Shown: positions 23,096 to 34,853 of the stretch, one piece after another | How positions within the stretch are numbered: position 1 is the first letter of the stretch | Layout: each line of letters opens with the position of its first letter | Assembly: GCA_015039365.1 (NCBI GenBank) | Contig: WION01000064.1 | Coordinates: 62,001 to 126,000 of the forward strand | From: Amanita rubescens | Taxonomy: Eukaryota; Basidiomycota; Agaricomycetes; Agaricales; Amanitaceae | Length of the DNA: 64,000 nt | Reading direction: 5' to 3' | Program-made: the position numbers and the translations under genes | The notes under the pieces: model-generated | Seen by the model: only the letters and a program-made list of their open reading frames with translations | The model's database searches: none | Told to the model about the DNA's origin: nothing

Positions 23096-23410
23096 TATTG
23101 TCCTAGATGTTGTCAATATCGTGCAGTCCATCTAACGTGTATATGATCGAATTTTATGATGTAGTTATTCATTGGTACGGGTCGAATAATGAATGGTAGA
23201 TTATGTGGTTACTAAAACAAAGCGAGCGCGGGTGGTATAAGGCCAATATCCATGCAAGAAGTCCGTATTAAAGTTCATGAACAGTCCGAATGCTGCATAA
23301 CAAACAAGAGTTCCAGTCGATCTAAAATCCGTCCATTCTCGTCCTCGATCAACGAGAATTAGGGACTGAGGACACGAAGTAGAAGCGTACGTATGCTAAC
23401 GTTCGTGTCT

Positions 23411-24095
23411 TCACTGATTCGCCGACGGTGATACGATGCTAAACGACGGAGAAGTGTTTCCCTGCATTATTGTTAGTCAACTTGTTATTATGGATGTACG
23501 TGCAGCATACCGAATCGCCGAACACTAACAAAAGCACATCAGTCTGAATACAACACGTTCGCAAACTGAGAGACTTACAAACAATGAAGTAATCATCGCG
23601 TGGGTCCACTGCTAGGGGAATTGTGATATTGACCCAGCCATCAAGAAGACGAAAGCCCGTCGCAAGAGGATGTTCTACTCGCCATTAAAAAACCATGTCA
23701 ATTTAGAAAAAACTCAAGGCCATAACGCACTGATATCCAAATTCTCGCTATTGTTCCCCGAGTGTCCCAACAGAATAAAGCTCGTCGCGTTTTGCAACTC
23801 AGATGGGATATTCGAAGTGACTATATGCACATAGTCACGACAGCGGGTCAGTTCAATCTTCCACGAAAAAGAAGAGCTGCATACCCCACGTGGCGTTGTA
23901 CGTCTGGCCCATCACCCACTGGTTTCCAGCCGCAGGACTCGTAATCGTCGGGTCGAAAACAAGAAACTCATTGGGAGTCACGCCATTCTGGAGGTTCGTA
24001 ACGCGATAATTGAAGTTGTACGTTGCCGGAATGGGTGTGGAGAAAACGGGAAGGGCGAGAGTCACAGCGAGCGTGGCGAGAATTTTCGTAAACAT
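23411..24095 (-). CDS. KRE9/KNH1-like secreted protein
   Basis: Five exons on the minus strand: 23885-24095, 23731-23820, 23579-23674, 23511-23524 (14 nt), 23411-23461, giving 153 residues. A signal peptide occupies residues 1 to about 19. The family core follows: FDPTITSPAAGNQW, VGQTY-like MGQTYNATW, TSNIPSELQ, HPLATGF, and LFGDSGNTSPSFSI near the end. Basidiomycete members are small secreted or wall-linked proteins related to the N-terminal domain of yeast Kre9/Knh1, which takes part in beta-1,6-glucan assembly. There is no GPI signal. It is convergent with EBP copy 2, and its 3' half was copied to 20985-21244. Confidence 0.85.
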
Positions 24096-24858
24096 TATAT
24101 GCGGGACAAGGGAGTAATTGAGCGTTGGTTATCAGAGAAAGAACGTTGAAGGAACGAAAGAAAAAAAGTGCGGATGGATATGGCCGTTTACCTATTTAAT
24201 GATCGATATATATGCTCGGTTGAGATGTAGTACCATATTTGGACCATAGTTATTAGTGACCCCGCTATGCCCATGGTTTCACAACTGCGGCATCAAAGTC
24301 AGTGATGTCGATTTTGCGATATTTATGGCTTCATCTTCAGCTAGGCATGAGATCGAGACCTCACTCAGGCTCCTGTGCCTTTTCATGAGATTCTACATAC
24401 CATTCATTGTAGCAATAGATTTGCCAAGTGTAGAATTCTATCTGACAAGTTACGTGAATCAGGTGCATGTGAGATGCGATGGTTGCGTAGGTGTCGTCAT
24501 CAACGAAACGCGTATTGTATTCACGGTCCATGCAGTCCAAGACAAAAATAGAAAAAGCTTCGAATTCCGGAGTAGTATCATACCATATGATTCTTAGTAT
24601 TACGGTTCCCTAAACAGAGGAACAACTAGAGATGCACCAGTCAGCTACAAGTCGAAAGCAAACACAATGGAGTCTTACCCAAGTTTTTACATGTTGCAAC
24701 ATCAAATAAAAAACCGTCGGATATCAAACACGCTGCCACGAACGGATAGCCTTGCAAAGGATAATCACCCCTCGTCGGCCTCAACCGAGGAAGCGTTCCT
24801 GGATATCATGATTTGCCGATAAACTCGCGGGTATTTGCGTACGAACTTACCACCGCCT
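24096..24858. other. Intergenic, nothing recognised
   Basis: Upstream of the KRE9-like gene, with a TATA-like atatata at about 24207-24213. A frame at 24256-24597 has no features supporting a gene. Confidence 0.4.
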
Positions 24859-25062
24859 CTACAGAGATTTGCCACTCCACTCCGTCCCATCCGCGCCTAT
24901 ATGAAGATCGTCCACCTTCTGCGGGCTGGACCGTTTGAAGTAATTCAGACTTGTCACAGGTTTGTGGCCATATGGACGTTGGCAGGGCAAACACGCAGAA
25001 TTAGCAAAGCCGAGGATGAGAAGCACGGTGAGATAACCGGTCGCAGTATAGTGAAACAACAT
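24859..25062 (-). CDS. Putative small secreted protein (67 aa)
   Basis: Single frame from the ATG at 25060-25062 to TAG at 24859. It opens with a hydrophobic stretch, YLTVLLILGFANS, ending in Ala-Cys, a plausible signal peptide, followed by CLPCQRP and a polar tail. There is no recognised domain. A donor-like GTAAGT lies just beyond the stop, so the 3' end could be spliced differently. It may be spurious. Confidence 0.35.
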   Translation of the reverse strand: MLFHYTATGYLTVLLILGFANSACLPCQRPYGHKPVTSLNYFKRSSPQKVDDLHIGADGTEWSGKSL

Positions 25063-25590
25063 GGAAGACTTGGCCGCGTATCTTGCGAGGTGGGTATTTG
25101 AGGTATGTCAAGATAGGAGGCATGATGTCAATTTCGACTGGATACTGTGGAGTCGACTGACATCTTAGAGCTGTCACTGAACACTCCACGAGCTGTGTTG
25201 AGATAACGTGCGTAGCTGAGACTTTTGAACAGGTCCAGAGTAAACTGTTGACTGCGCTGGCATCTACTTCACTGAATCACGGAACCTTGCAGCCGGTTTT
25301 TCGAGGTTTTTCGTGCCTAAGGGAGCTTGGCATTATGTACCTGCCGCTAGATGCGGATTGAGAGAACCAATAGTTCCGTCAGGGTGTATGGCAATGCCGT
25401 GTCAGAAGGCTCGAGGCTTGAGAGTCAGGAAAAAATTCGCACGACCAAGGCTCAAAGTGCTCTGGAACTCGTGAAAGCATCGTATAGTATTATCATCATG
25501 CATAAGTGAATCGTTCCTCTATGGCATATGTTCCGTCCAGAAAAGAGAAAGGTATGAAGATCGTAGTTTAGGGGCTCCCCATGCATCGCA
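25063..25590. other. Intergenic, nothing recognised
   Basis: Between the small secreted-protein frame and the 3' end of the sulfate permease. No gene seen. Confidence 0.4.
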
Positions 25591-28363
25591 TCATCTTGCT
25601 TCGATCACAGCCATCGCATCGGCGACATTCTCCCGAAATGCATCAAGGCCGATCATGTCGATAATCCCAGCCTTCTTGAACGTCTTGAACACTCTAGACC
25701 TCGTGTGGGCAAGGTACAGCCCCACCCCTCGGCTCTGGACAAGTCATTGAGCATCATGAACGGTATCAGTACGAAAAGGGGCTTTACCTTGTATTCTTCC
25801 AATAACTCGTAAAATATCTGCGCTGCGCTGCACAAACATCTGATTCAACCTCTAGCTGTGATAATTGGATACAGTAACTCACGAAGCATCACATGTATCT
25901 ACATCGGCCAAATGGAAGACCAGGACAGAGGCTTCTCGTCTGCTGGGCGCTTCCGATGGATGATGTCGCTGAGGTCCATATAGCTCCAACCGACGGAGAC
26001 GTTCTGCCACCCCACCCGATGAGCCTCATGTCAAAGATACGAATTCCGAGAATTACCTTTGAGCTGTGCGGTATTGGCTATAACGCTCATGAATAACGTA
26101 CAACATGACCAGGTCATCACACTTACCAAAGTCTAAATTCTCGCGAATCCGGACGATGAGCACCCCAGCCACATTCTCGTTAGCCTCGGGAGCATCGGCA
26201 TTCTCGTTCTCGCTGATCGGTATCCAAGAGTCGGTTCCTGGAATGCGTGCCTGTCAAGCATAGCGTGATGAGAATAATCCGTCAAGCATGGATTCAAAAG
26301 TGACACACCAAAATGTTCATACGAGTTTTGGATGATCGGTGGACGACCATGAGGAGTGATATGATCAGACTGGTGACAATTCCAACCTCAACGTCCCAGT
26401 TGATGGAAAACACAAAAGTTGACATCATGAGTGCGAAATCGGCCCATGACTTCATCCTAAGATTGCATAGCTGATCAAGTCAAGGACTGTAAGAGATAAT
26501 GCGCAGTACCCACTTCCAATAATACCTGATATCATGCGGTGCTTCCGCCAAAAGGGAGAATACGATCAAGCAAATTCTATCCACGGATCAGAGAGCACGA
26601 GATGGAGAGTCATGAACCACATACATGGCACCCAAGACGCATTTCGGAAGATAGTAGATGTATGGCAACATGAAAAATGTTACAAAGAGCACGATACTCG
26701 AGCATACGAGGGAGGACATCTGAGAGCGAGCCCCGACATCTGCGTTGACCCGAGTCCTGGCAACAATTTCACGATGCGTCCCATGTCAGGCATTATGTAC
26801 ACTTACCTAGCGATTGAACCATACGCAGGCAATGTTCCTTGCACAAAAGATCCAACAATGTTGCTCACGCCCAATGCAACGAGCTCCCGATTGGGACTGA
26901 TGGAATAACCGAATCGTGCCGAGTTTTGCTTCGCAGCTGCAATGCTATCCAAAAAGCCTACTACTGCAATTACGCTAAGCGCGGGTTATTGCTTATACCC
27001 TTGAATCGGATCATGAAACGTACACTGCCGTCGAAGTGGTTTTACGTATGTATTTGAAGTTCTTGCTGGTGATTGGGAAATGGACCAAAGATGACCCGGT
27101 ATTGATAGGTATGGATCCAAGGATATCAACGCCCTGTAAGTCCCAACGGTAGCGGGCAGATAGTACTTAAGCTCTGTCGTAAGCGGGACTGGTCAGACAT
27201 TAATGATATGCTTACTTGTAGAAACAACTACGACGATCAAGATTTCAGGTAAATTATATATCCACCACTTGTTTTTGAAAAGGCCTTTGAATGCGCGGAA
27301 CAACACAAGAGACAATAATGCTCCAAAACTGATAATGGCAGTCATCTTATGTCCATGGGTGAATACATTCTGGATCAAGAACTGTAACTTTTGCAACGCC
27401 GTTTCCGGATCAACTAAGTGCTGCAATGCAGTGAGGCCAAACATGGGTATAAATTGCTCTCTAAGAAACTTTGAGCCACCAGTCTCGATTCAACAAGGAT
27501 TTGACTCACATCATGATGATGATCGCAACAGCGGTGATGAAGCCCCTCAACAACGCTCGGCTCAAAACGACATCAATGAAACCCAAGCGGAAGAACCCAA
27601 GAATAAACGTGAACAGTCCAGCTTGTAACGTTATAACCGTTGCAACCGCGATTCCCACATCGTGTTTATGGGCCAAGTGCGGATCGGTGGAACGCAGATC
27701 GTGATTGTACTCTTGCACAGCTTGGCCAATAAGCAAACTCAGCGCTGCCTCTGGTGCCACGTTAAGCTGTTTTGATGATCCGAGCAGCGCATACACAAGG
27801 CCTGGGATGGACGCAGAGAACTAACAATGGATGTAGGTGAGCTGGCATGCGCAGCGCATTATTTTTAGGTTACTCACCAAACCCGTCACAGGACTGAGCT
27901 TCGCCAAAGAAGTAGCGTAACTGACGCTCAAAGGTATCAATATAGAAGCAACGCTAATCCCAGCCAGTAGATCGCCTCCCAACCTGTAAAAACGGAAGTG
28001 CATGTGGGCGCATTCAAACAACGGTGACGGAATCTGCCACTTACAGCGAGTAAGAGTAGTTCGGGACCCATGAAAGCGAGGGTATATAGTATTTCGCCCT
28101 TTTCACAAATGTTGAATGCGACACCTTGGTCCGCAGAGCTAGGACCGTGTTGATCAACACACGACAACGGGCGGCACAACAGCAGAAAACTTACTTGGTC
28201 GTGGTCCCTGTCCACGTCCCTGCGGGTGCGACATTAAGCTTGAACTTCCAGACTCGACATCCAGCAAAGGCGTCCTCTCACCACTAGGAGGGACGGCGTC
28301 CATGCCCCTCAGTGACGTGGTTGAATCTGCCAGAGCCTCGTTCTCGAAGGGCCTTGGTGGCAT
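25591..28363 (-). CDS. SulP-family sulfate permease with STAS domain
   Basis: Fifteen predicted exons, all in phase, from the ATG at 28363 to TGA at 25591, giving 664 residues. Exons are 28195-28363, 28045-28138, 27878-27983, 27510-27820, 27216-27460, 27046-27165, 26807-26963, 26625-26756, 26514-26576, 26309-26456, 26127-26250, 26057-26077, 25883-26003, 25788-25827 and 25591-25734. The N-terminus is soluble. SulP core motifs follow: YYIPSLSWVPNYS, GISVASILIPLSVSYA, LAKLSPVTGL and GFLDSIAAAKQNSARFGY. The C-terminal STAS domain runs from about GVLIVRIRENLDF through FHLADVDTCDAS to the end. It imports sulfate or a related anion across a membrane. Intron 5 uses an AAG acceptor (ending 27166), and intron 6 has two possible acceptors. 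Confidence 0.9.
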
Positions 28364-28595
28364 TTTTACAGTACTTGGAAGTGGGCAGAGAAGGCTATTA
28401 TTAATAATGTAAGGTCTCCTTTGAATGGAGCGGATGCATGAGGCGTGTGGCCTGCCCGGGCCGGGAGAATGTGACTCCGGAATTGATCCAAACTAACGGA
28501 TCTAACGTCTTTTATGGTAATGTACAGTGGGAGTCGTTTAAGCTCCCTTCCGAATCATCGTTCGAGGCTCTCTTCTGAGTTACCCACTCAATTGC

Positions 28596-29118
28596 ATGCA
28601 ATGTTTTGGGGGAAGAGCATGCTTCCAAGATGGAGTAACCCTCGAACTGCTTCCAATGGTGCGACTTCCAGGCTCGAGCTGGCGTAAAAACAAACCTCGG
28701 TGGTGGTATTCAAGTAATGCGAATTTGGAAGCAGCTCGTCAACTGGCTTTGCAAGGGCGACAATCGCTTAAAATTCCACGAGACTTGCCCATTGAAGAAT
28801 ACACGGACGATGGACCATCCTCCATCAATTCAAATGTTATCTACGTGCCAGAATTGACCAACCAAGTGGTACTAGATTCCTTTATCCTCACGAACGATCT
28901 ACTCTACATATTTCAGTTTCTCGATCGGTAAGGATCATGACATCAAGCCGGGGCTCATCGACTTTATCCGCAAATGTCCTGGGTCTCCATCTATGGACAA
29001 ATGTCGTTTCGTATTCATCCACCCATCCAATCACACGTTGGTATGCCCACAGCCACGGAATCTCGAGATGCAAGAACTACGCCCATGCTCCGCGGTGCTT
29101 GACTTTGACAAATTGTGA
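28596..29118 (+). pseudogene. C-terminal Crinkler/RHS-type fragment, frameshifted
   Basis: A frame from the ATG at 28596 reads EEYTDDGPSS...VYVPE-like and LLYIFQF. One extra base at about 28918 then breaks it, and the continuation in the next frame is SIGKDHDIKPGLIDFIRKC...VCPQPRNLEMQELRPCSAV, stop at 29118. The run 'FQ(F)(T/S)I-x-x-x-HDIKxGL...FIxP...CPQP' is typical of the C-terminal part of Crinkler/retrotransposon-hot-spot-like proteins in basidiomycetes. There is no NTPase domain, so it is both truncated and shifted. Confidence 0.65.
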
Positions 29119-29338
29119 TGTAGTACTTTCCTTCATTGAATCAATTAGTCGAATGCCACGAGTAAAAATATAGCGTCATCTTACAGTAAAGGAAGGATTG
29201 GACTGACCTGCTTGCGCCTCGTACTTACCTTTCGGATTATCAGATAATCCGATCGCATTTAATCTGGAATTGATCCCACAAATACTAACTGTACATCTAG
29301 TCGTAGACTTTAAGGGGATTTATATTACATTATTACAC

Positions 29339-31152
29339 TTAGAGCCAGCGTCCCTTATGAGCGTTCAAGACCATGGGCGCCGAACCTGACGCGCCCTCTC
29401 TCACAGGTGTCCCTGACAGAATGGCGGGATGTCGCATGGCCGTTACGGTGCTTTGTCCGTCCACTGTGGGCCAAGTAACCGATAGCTGTCTGATCTCATC
29501 GTCCGTCCTCGACGGAAGAGGGTTACTCTCTTTCCCAAATGCTTCTTCAGGTGATAATCTGCCAAGGGATCGGAGCCATTGCCCAACGGCAGCTAGGGAA
29601 ACTTGGACTTCCCAGATCCGCCCTCCTGTGAATTGAGTGTCGGCAGACGGCGAAAAGAGGATATATTAAGACGTACGGTGATCGTTTTGGCAAGTGCCAC
29701 ATGGATTCCGAATGCCAGAAGATATCCTGCCGTATGATCCAATACCTGCGCTGGGAAAGGTCTGGGCATTAATGAAGGCGTGTCATTTCCGGCCTCTGGA
29801 TGAGAAGAAAGATATTCATAATACGCTTTCCCTTCTTCATGATTGAAACCCGTTGCCGTTTGCACCAAGGAATCAAACTGAAAAATAGATGAAACATTCA
29901 TCGAAACGAAATAGGGGGATTTCTTACGCCTCTGCGGTCTTTCCATGGTCCGTCCCAGCCCCACGCAGTTAGATTGGCGCAAACGATTCCGGGTCTCAGC
30001 TCCACAAGTTCCTCGACTCCGAAACCTTTGGCCTCTAAGCCGCCCGGACGATACGCTTGCAGAAAAACATCACAGTTGCGTGCCAAATCAACCAAGGAAG
30101 CATGATCTGACGCTGCCGTCAAATCGAGTTGTGTTGTGCGTTTCCCTAATGATGTCTCCACGTCAAGGAATGGCAACGAGGGAAGATTAGGTGATGTGAT
30201 GAGAAGAGTATCCGCTCCATGAGCTTTAGAAGAATCGCTATTAAGTGAAATTTAAAAAATGGTTGGAGTTGATTCTTACTCGCCAGAGTGCGACCGGCAA
30301 TGGGCCCTGCGAGAACTCTGCTCAGATCAAGAACGTGAATACCATCTAACGGCCGTGACGTTGATCCTACGAATTCACGTCTAGGTGCTTCACCGATCTT
30401 GTGAACTCTCACAGGTGGCACACCAGCCAATGATCGAGCATGCTCATGTTGGTTCCATTCTTCAAATGACCGAAGAGCTGTTGCGCACATTCCCCTTGAC
30501 GCAGCCTCTGTTTCAAACTCGACGGAATTCCACTGACGGATTGCTCCGGCAACTTTCTCTCTCGAAAGGGTGGGGGAGTCAGATAAACCCAGGATGGAGA
30601 GGATACCGCGCCGATGACTGAGTATGATTAAAAAAGTCAGCAGTGCACATAAAGAATTGTCGTCAACTCAACTGGGGAAAGTTGGTGTGTATCCTGACGA
30701 ATCCGTCATCCTTCGTCCCGTACAAGCCGGCGATAACGTCCCATACTTCACCCTGAGGGATCTGCCCATTAATCTTATACCAGGCTTCGTCCCCTGTTCA
30801 AACTAGTTAGCATCCAAGCTTTCCTCGTGCATCGGTGATTGGTGACTTACGAAAAGAAAGGGTCGCATGTCGAGCATCCACGCTCACATTCTGTTCTATC
30901 CCGGTTCGCAAAACATGCACATGAGCCGCAGACAACCCGGCTAGTGCAACAGAGACCTGTTGATAAAAATTTCAGATATTATTCATAGATATTTGAAAGT
31001 TCCCGGACTTGTGCTGCAACGCCCAACCTGAAGGACGAGTTGATGGCAGTGTCAGGATTTCCGGTGAGGAATAGTCTTGAGAGCAGTTCATCAGGAAGGC
31101 CAGTTGAGTGCCATATCGCTCGTAGTGCCGCCTCTGCTGTGGGTTTAGCCAT
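29339..31152 (-). CDS. CoA-transferase family III (CaiB/BaiF) protein
   Basis: Seven exons, in phase: 31009-31152, 30851-30956, 30673-30793, 30280-30617, 29928-30223, 29673-29877, 29339-29625, giving 498 residues. Family III motifs are present: GIHVLDLSRVLAGPIAGRTL, HGADTLLITSP, TSLGKRTTQLDL, DVFLQAYRPGGLEAKG, CANLTAWGWDGPW, FDSLVQTATGF and EVQVSLAAVGQWL. The N-terminal third (GLYGTKDDGFVRIHTNFPHHR) is a second CoA-transferase-like half, as in larger fungal members. These enzymes move CoA between carboxylic acids, or epimerise alpha-methylacyl-CoA; the substrate is unknown. No targeting signal is evident. Donor choice at 29672 (GTCTTA) is inferred from frame. Confidence 0.85.
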
Positions 31153-31241
31153 GCGTCAGCGTTTTGCGCTAACCGGGATCTGGTTTGCCGGTGATTGATC
31201 ATGGCGTCAAGAAGAGGGTTAAGGTAATAAACACAACACTT

Positions 31242-32034
31242 TCAATTATCCAACTTCTCCTTCAATTTCTGCGCGAGATCCTTCGCTTCCTCCATCGTCA
31301 TGTCGCAACGTTTGACAAGCTCTTCTGTCGCGCTGCCAAGGGCAACTCTGCTCTCCTTTTTCTCCTGGGGGTTCTCCGAGTCACCCTCCGTTTGCGTCTC
31401 CGCAAACCTCTCCGTGAACCATACCATTGTGGGGATTGCCATGGGTTACCCGTCCGTATCGCTTTTCTTGTCTTTTCCCGTGATTCCTCATACAGTTGGT
31501 CGAAAATATGGCGCCCCCCAGATATCCTCATTCTCCTTATCGCCGTGACGCACGCCACACAAGTGGGGTACATCTCGCGACTCATGAAGGATTCTCCATT
31601 CTGTGTCCACCAGTCATCTATCCCATTCTCTTCGTTCTCCAGCCCTGTAACGACTAGGACTATGGGGACGCGCCTCTGGCATATGATTTCGTGGGCAAGT
31701 CGCCAGTTCTTGACACCAGACTTGTTGATTCTCGGACCGCGCATACAGAATATAAGGAGACTGACGCCCGTTTCTAGCTTTCCGTGCAAGCTATAGAGCT
31801 GCAAGATTGCGTTATACTTTGCGAGTTGTGCAACTGTCCCGCCTCGGGGTTCTTCCAAGCCGTGTCGTGCAGGTTGAACAACATTCCCTCGATATCCACT
31901 GTGTAGCAATTGCTCTCGGTCGTGCACCCTTCGGAACAGCCGGACACTGAAGAGTATTCCCTACGATCAAGTTCACGACCGAGCCCTTTCCCACTCCTGT
32001 ATCTCCAAAAAATGATGACGTTCGGTGTCGACAT
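31242..32034 (-). pseudogene. AIG1-like GTPase, plus-clade type, copy 10 (multiply frameshifted)
   Basis: The ATG at 32034 begins STPNVIIF, then an extra T in a run of six shifts the frame; GDTGVGKGS reads in the next frame. Later pieces are in alternating frames: TTESNCYTVD and LHDTA, RGPRINKS, VTGLENEENGIDDWW, and a tail ending at 31242. G1 also carries a substitution (GKGS). At least four shifts are required, so it is a pseudogene even allowing for some sequencing error. It lies far from the main array, inside a housekeeping stretch. Confidence 0.8.
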
Positions 32035-32647
32035 GGTCCAAAGGCAATGTTCAGTTTCAATAGAGACAACTTTACAACGATCGCTGACCGTATTAAGCTG
32101 AGATGCAATGGGATAATTCTCTCTTATATATCGCGCCATGAATCATGATGTCACCCAGGGCCACGGATCTTATTCAAAAATGAACTTTATTCATTTACGC
32201 TGGTGAACTTTTGGCTACTGAACTGGCAATATTCTACGGCGCATCCGCAGTGTACAGAACCATACTAGAAGTTTGATCATACAGATGAATGTGTGCGGTG
32301 TGTACAACGTGCCATTTAAGGTTCCCTATACAAAGCAACGGGCACCATCACGGTCTTGTTCGGGAGGGTACTTAGAAATCTTTCTTTACTCCATGGAAGT
32401 TAAAGCTCACGAGGTAATACCATGCGGTTTATCTAACGGAGAACCAAAGCAACGGTTAGGAATGTGTTGGGTATGCACACACTCACAGAGATGCATCCTT
32501 GTTGTTATTGATGCCAAGGTCCGTTTTCGCAAACCCTCTGCCGATATATGCTTCCAAACCATACTAGTAATAGAGCATCTGCATCCCATATACGAGTCAG
32601 GTTCTCTCGTCAGTACTGCCTTCTCCAGAATGGAATAACCTTCGTTC

Positions 32648-32840
32648 CATCAATGCGTAACAGGTGTGCCCTTGGTCAACTTCCGGGCGAGGTCGTTCGC
32701 TTCCTCCACCGTCATCTCACAATGTCTCATAAGCTCCTCCGTTGCATTACCCAGGACCCCTCTGCGCCTTTTTGCGGTACCTCAATGATTTCCTTTAACC
32801 ATTCCGCGGCAGGTACCACGTTCGGCAATTCAGTATACTC
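32648..32840 (-). pseudogene. AIG1-like GTPase remnant, copy 11 (C-terminal tail only)
   Basis: Minus-strand reading gives VVPAAEWLKEIIEVP, then after a frame change GNATEELMRHCEMTVEEAN and LARKLTKG. These are the C-terminal signatures of the plus-clade GTPases (compare PTAEWFKEIIEV and ATEELVKRCEMTADEAN in copy 9). The G domain is absent. It is the end of an old duplication next to copy 10. Confidence 0.75.
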
Positions 32841-32938
32841 TTCGGGAGGCATCGCCACTAACCCAGACACTCAGGTTTAACATAGGATCTAATACTGACA
32901 TTGTACTTGCTTTATAGTATCAACTGATCAGGATATAT

Positions 32939-34023
32939 TCATGAACCAATCCTGCCTTCTAGTCCCAGCGCTTTGACAAGGGTCTCTTCGCAGGGCCCGA
33001 TGAACCCAAAGTCCGCTGTCTTTGACTGCGAACTCAGCTCGATGTTGAATACGGCAACTTTACCACCGTTATCCTTGACTATTTCCGCAAAGATCGCAGC
33101 AGGTATCACCTGCATAGCATCATTGAGCAAGGAGATCTATGTCGCACGAATAGAAAACCCACTTACCTGAGCAGAGGTCCCGACGACAAGTATCAAATCG
33201 CATTTCTTATCCACCATCTCAGAAATATCTTCCATGTGCTCCACGTCCTCGCCAAACCAGACAACGCCCGGCCTAAGCAAACCACCGCATTTCCGGCACT
33301 TTGGCAAGTCTTTTACGTCGACATGCGGATCAGGCTCGCCTTGCTTGAGGCTTTCTTCCGTTCCCGCAAGGCCCGAACATATAGGGCTGTCAAAATTGAG
33401 CTCGACGAAGTCGCATTGAGTGCATTTCACACGGAAGAGGTTGCCGTGCATCTCGATAGGGTAGGCAGATTGCGGTGCATCCGGTGGTAGCGCGCGGATA
33501 GATAGATTGTCGACATTTTGAGTGACGAGCTGAAATGTCAGTGCTGATGGTGCGGCCCGTTTGAGTTCGTCTGGAGAGGAACTGAGCAAGGCGATTGCTC
33601 GATGGGCGGGGTTGGGAGCTGCAGCGCGTGCCCTGACAAGAAATAAAAGTTCTTTATCACCGATAAGTGCCCGAAGGGAACTGACATTTCACGGCGGTAG
33701 TGATAGAACTGCCATACCAGAGAAGGAGTCTCGTCAAACGCATGCGGGCTGGCGAGTTTCATGGCATTCTGGGAGTTCAAGCACATGAGGGATAATTTGT
33801 AACTCTCTCTGCTCAGCAGCATTACATAGGTTCTCCAAAAACCTCCTGCCCCGCGGAAAGTTGGTATTCCTCACGAATAATGAGCTCGGGTGAGCCGAGC
33901 GAGTCAGTAGGAAATGGACCGACCAGATCCCGCGCTGAGGCCTGCTCCTGCCAGCACAACGATATGTTTAGCATGGTGTAAGGCGCTTTGAAATGCATCA
34001 TAGTCGTTCAGCTTCAGCTTCAT
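32939..34023 (-). CDS. SIR2-family NAD-dependent deacylase (SIRT5-like)
   Basis: Five exons, in phase: 33924-34023, 33826-33869, 33686-33768, 33167-33632, 32939-33109, giving 287 residues. Sirtuin motifs are complete: [35 protein letters not shown] with the catalytic His, two CxxC pairs (CTQC and CRKC) for zinc, RPGVVWFGE and [11 protein letters not shown]. Tyr and Arg in FYHYRRE match the pair that gives SIRT5-type enzymes demalonylase/desuccinylase preference. It removes acyl groups from lysine using NAD+. No mitochondrial presequence is seen, so it is probably cytosolic. It is upstream of the NIS1-like cluster. Confidence 0.92.
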
Positions 34024-34276
34024 TATGATGGACGTTGTCACAGGCCACAGGTCACAAGTGACACTGCTTACGCACATCACAAGGGGAACAGAAGTGTAAA
34101 ATCTCCTCGTCTACACGGATGGTGTACATCTGTCATTCATCACTTTGTTTACTGTAGCACGTATTTTGCGTAAATTACAGCGATTAACATACAGACAGAC
34201 TTAATTGTCACAACATATTCGCTAGGTAAACAAAAAGAACAGTCCATTAATCAGTCCATCAGGTCCTTCGCTGCAA

Positions 34277-34853
34277 CTAGGAAACGACTACTATAGATGA
34301 ATCGAGTGTCTCGAAAAATAGTGATGGACCAAGCTGCACGAAGAGAAAAGAAAGGAGTTGTCAGCGGATTCGCCCAACTGGGGCCAGGTCATTTATTCCA
34401 ACAGATAGCTACTTACCCCAAGTAGAGAGAAATGCGCAACATTAATCTGAGCGGCGCCTAGCGGGAACCCGGATGGAAGTGAGACGGTAAAGTTTTCGTA
34501 CTCCGGTGTGCGACCGTTGTAAAGCTCAGGAGTGTACGGGCCGTAATAGAGCACATCGCCGAGGTCTTGATCAGCAGTAAAGCCTGGGCAAGGCGTGCTG
34601 ACGCACGAAGTGACCCCGATGGCCACCGACACTTCGATCGAGCCGGTGAGGGTGTCCTATGATATCAGAGCACAAGTTTGTGAGTACGGGTAGCAGATGC
34701 CTGGTTGGAAATACGTACGGGTCTGGCAATTTGTACCGTGAAAGATCCTGCCTGAGTGATAGACGCGCCCGCGGGAGGGGATTCAATTGTTACAGCTTGC
34801 GCAAGGGAAAGAATTGGAAAGGCGAGGAGGAGGATAACGCTGAGGAACTTCAT
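34277..34853 (-). CDS. NIS1-like small secreted protein A
   Basis: Three exons: 34719-34853 (135 nt), 34417-34656, 34277-34333, giving 143 residues. A signal peptide ends in LSLAQ at about residue 19. The mature part has a YPP-like start (ESPPAG), IARP at the exon 1 border, two Cys in TSCVSTPC, YYGPYTP, ENFTVSLP and AQINVAHFSLLG, then a strand-rich end. The pattern fits the NIS1 family, effector-like proteins of asco- and basidiomycetes reported to bind plant immune kinases; the assignment rests on motif memory. A TATA-like TATAAATGCC lies at about 34924-34933. The mature chain is two residues longer in exon 2 than in the other copies. Confidence 0.75.

Noticed and set aside
26534..27704. Long plus-strand frames opposite the sulfate permease
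   Set aside because: Mirror frames of a well-supported 15-exon minus-strand gene.
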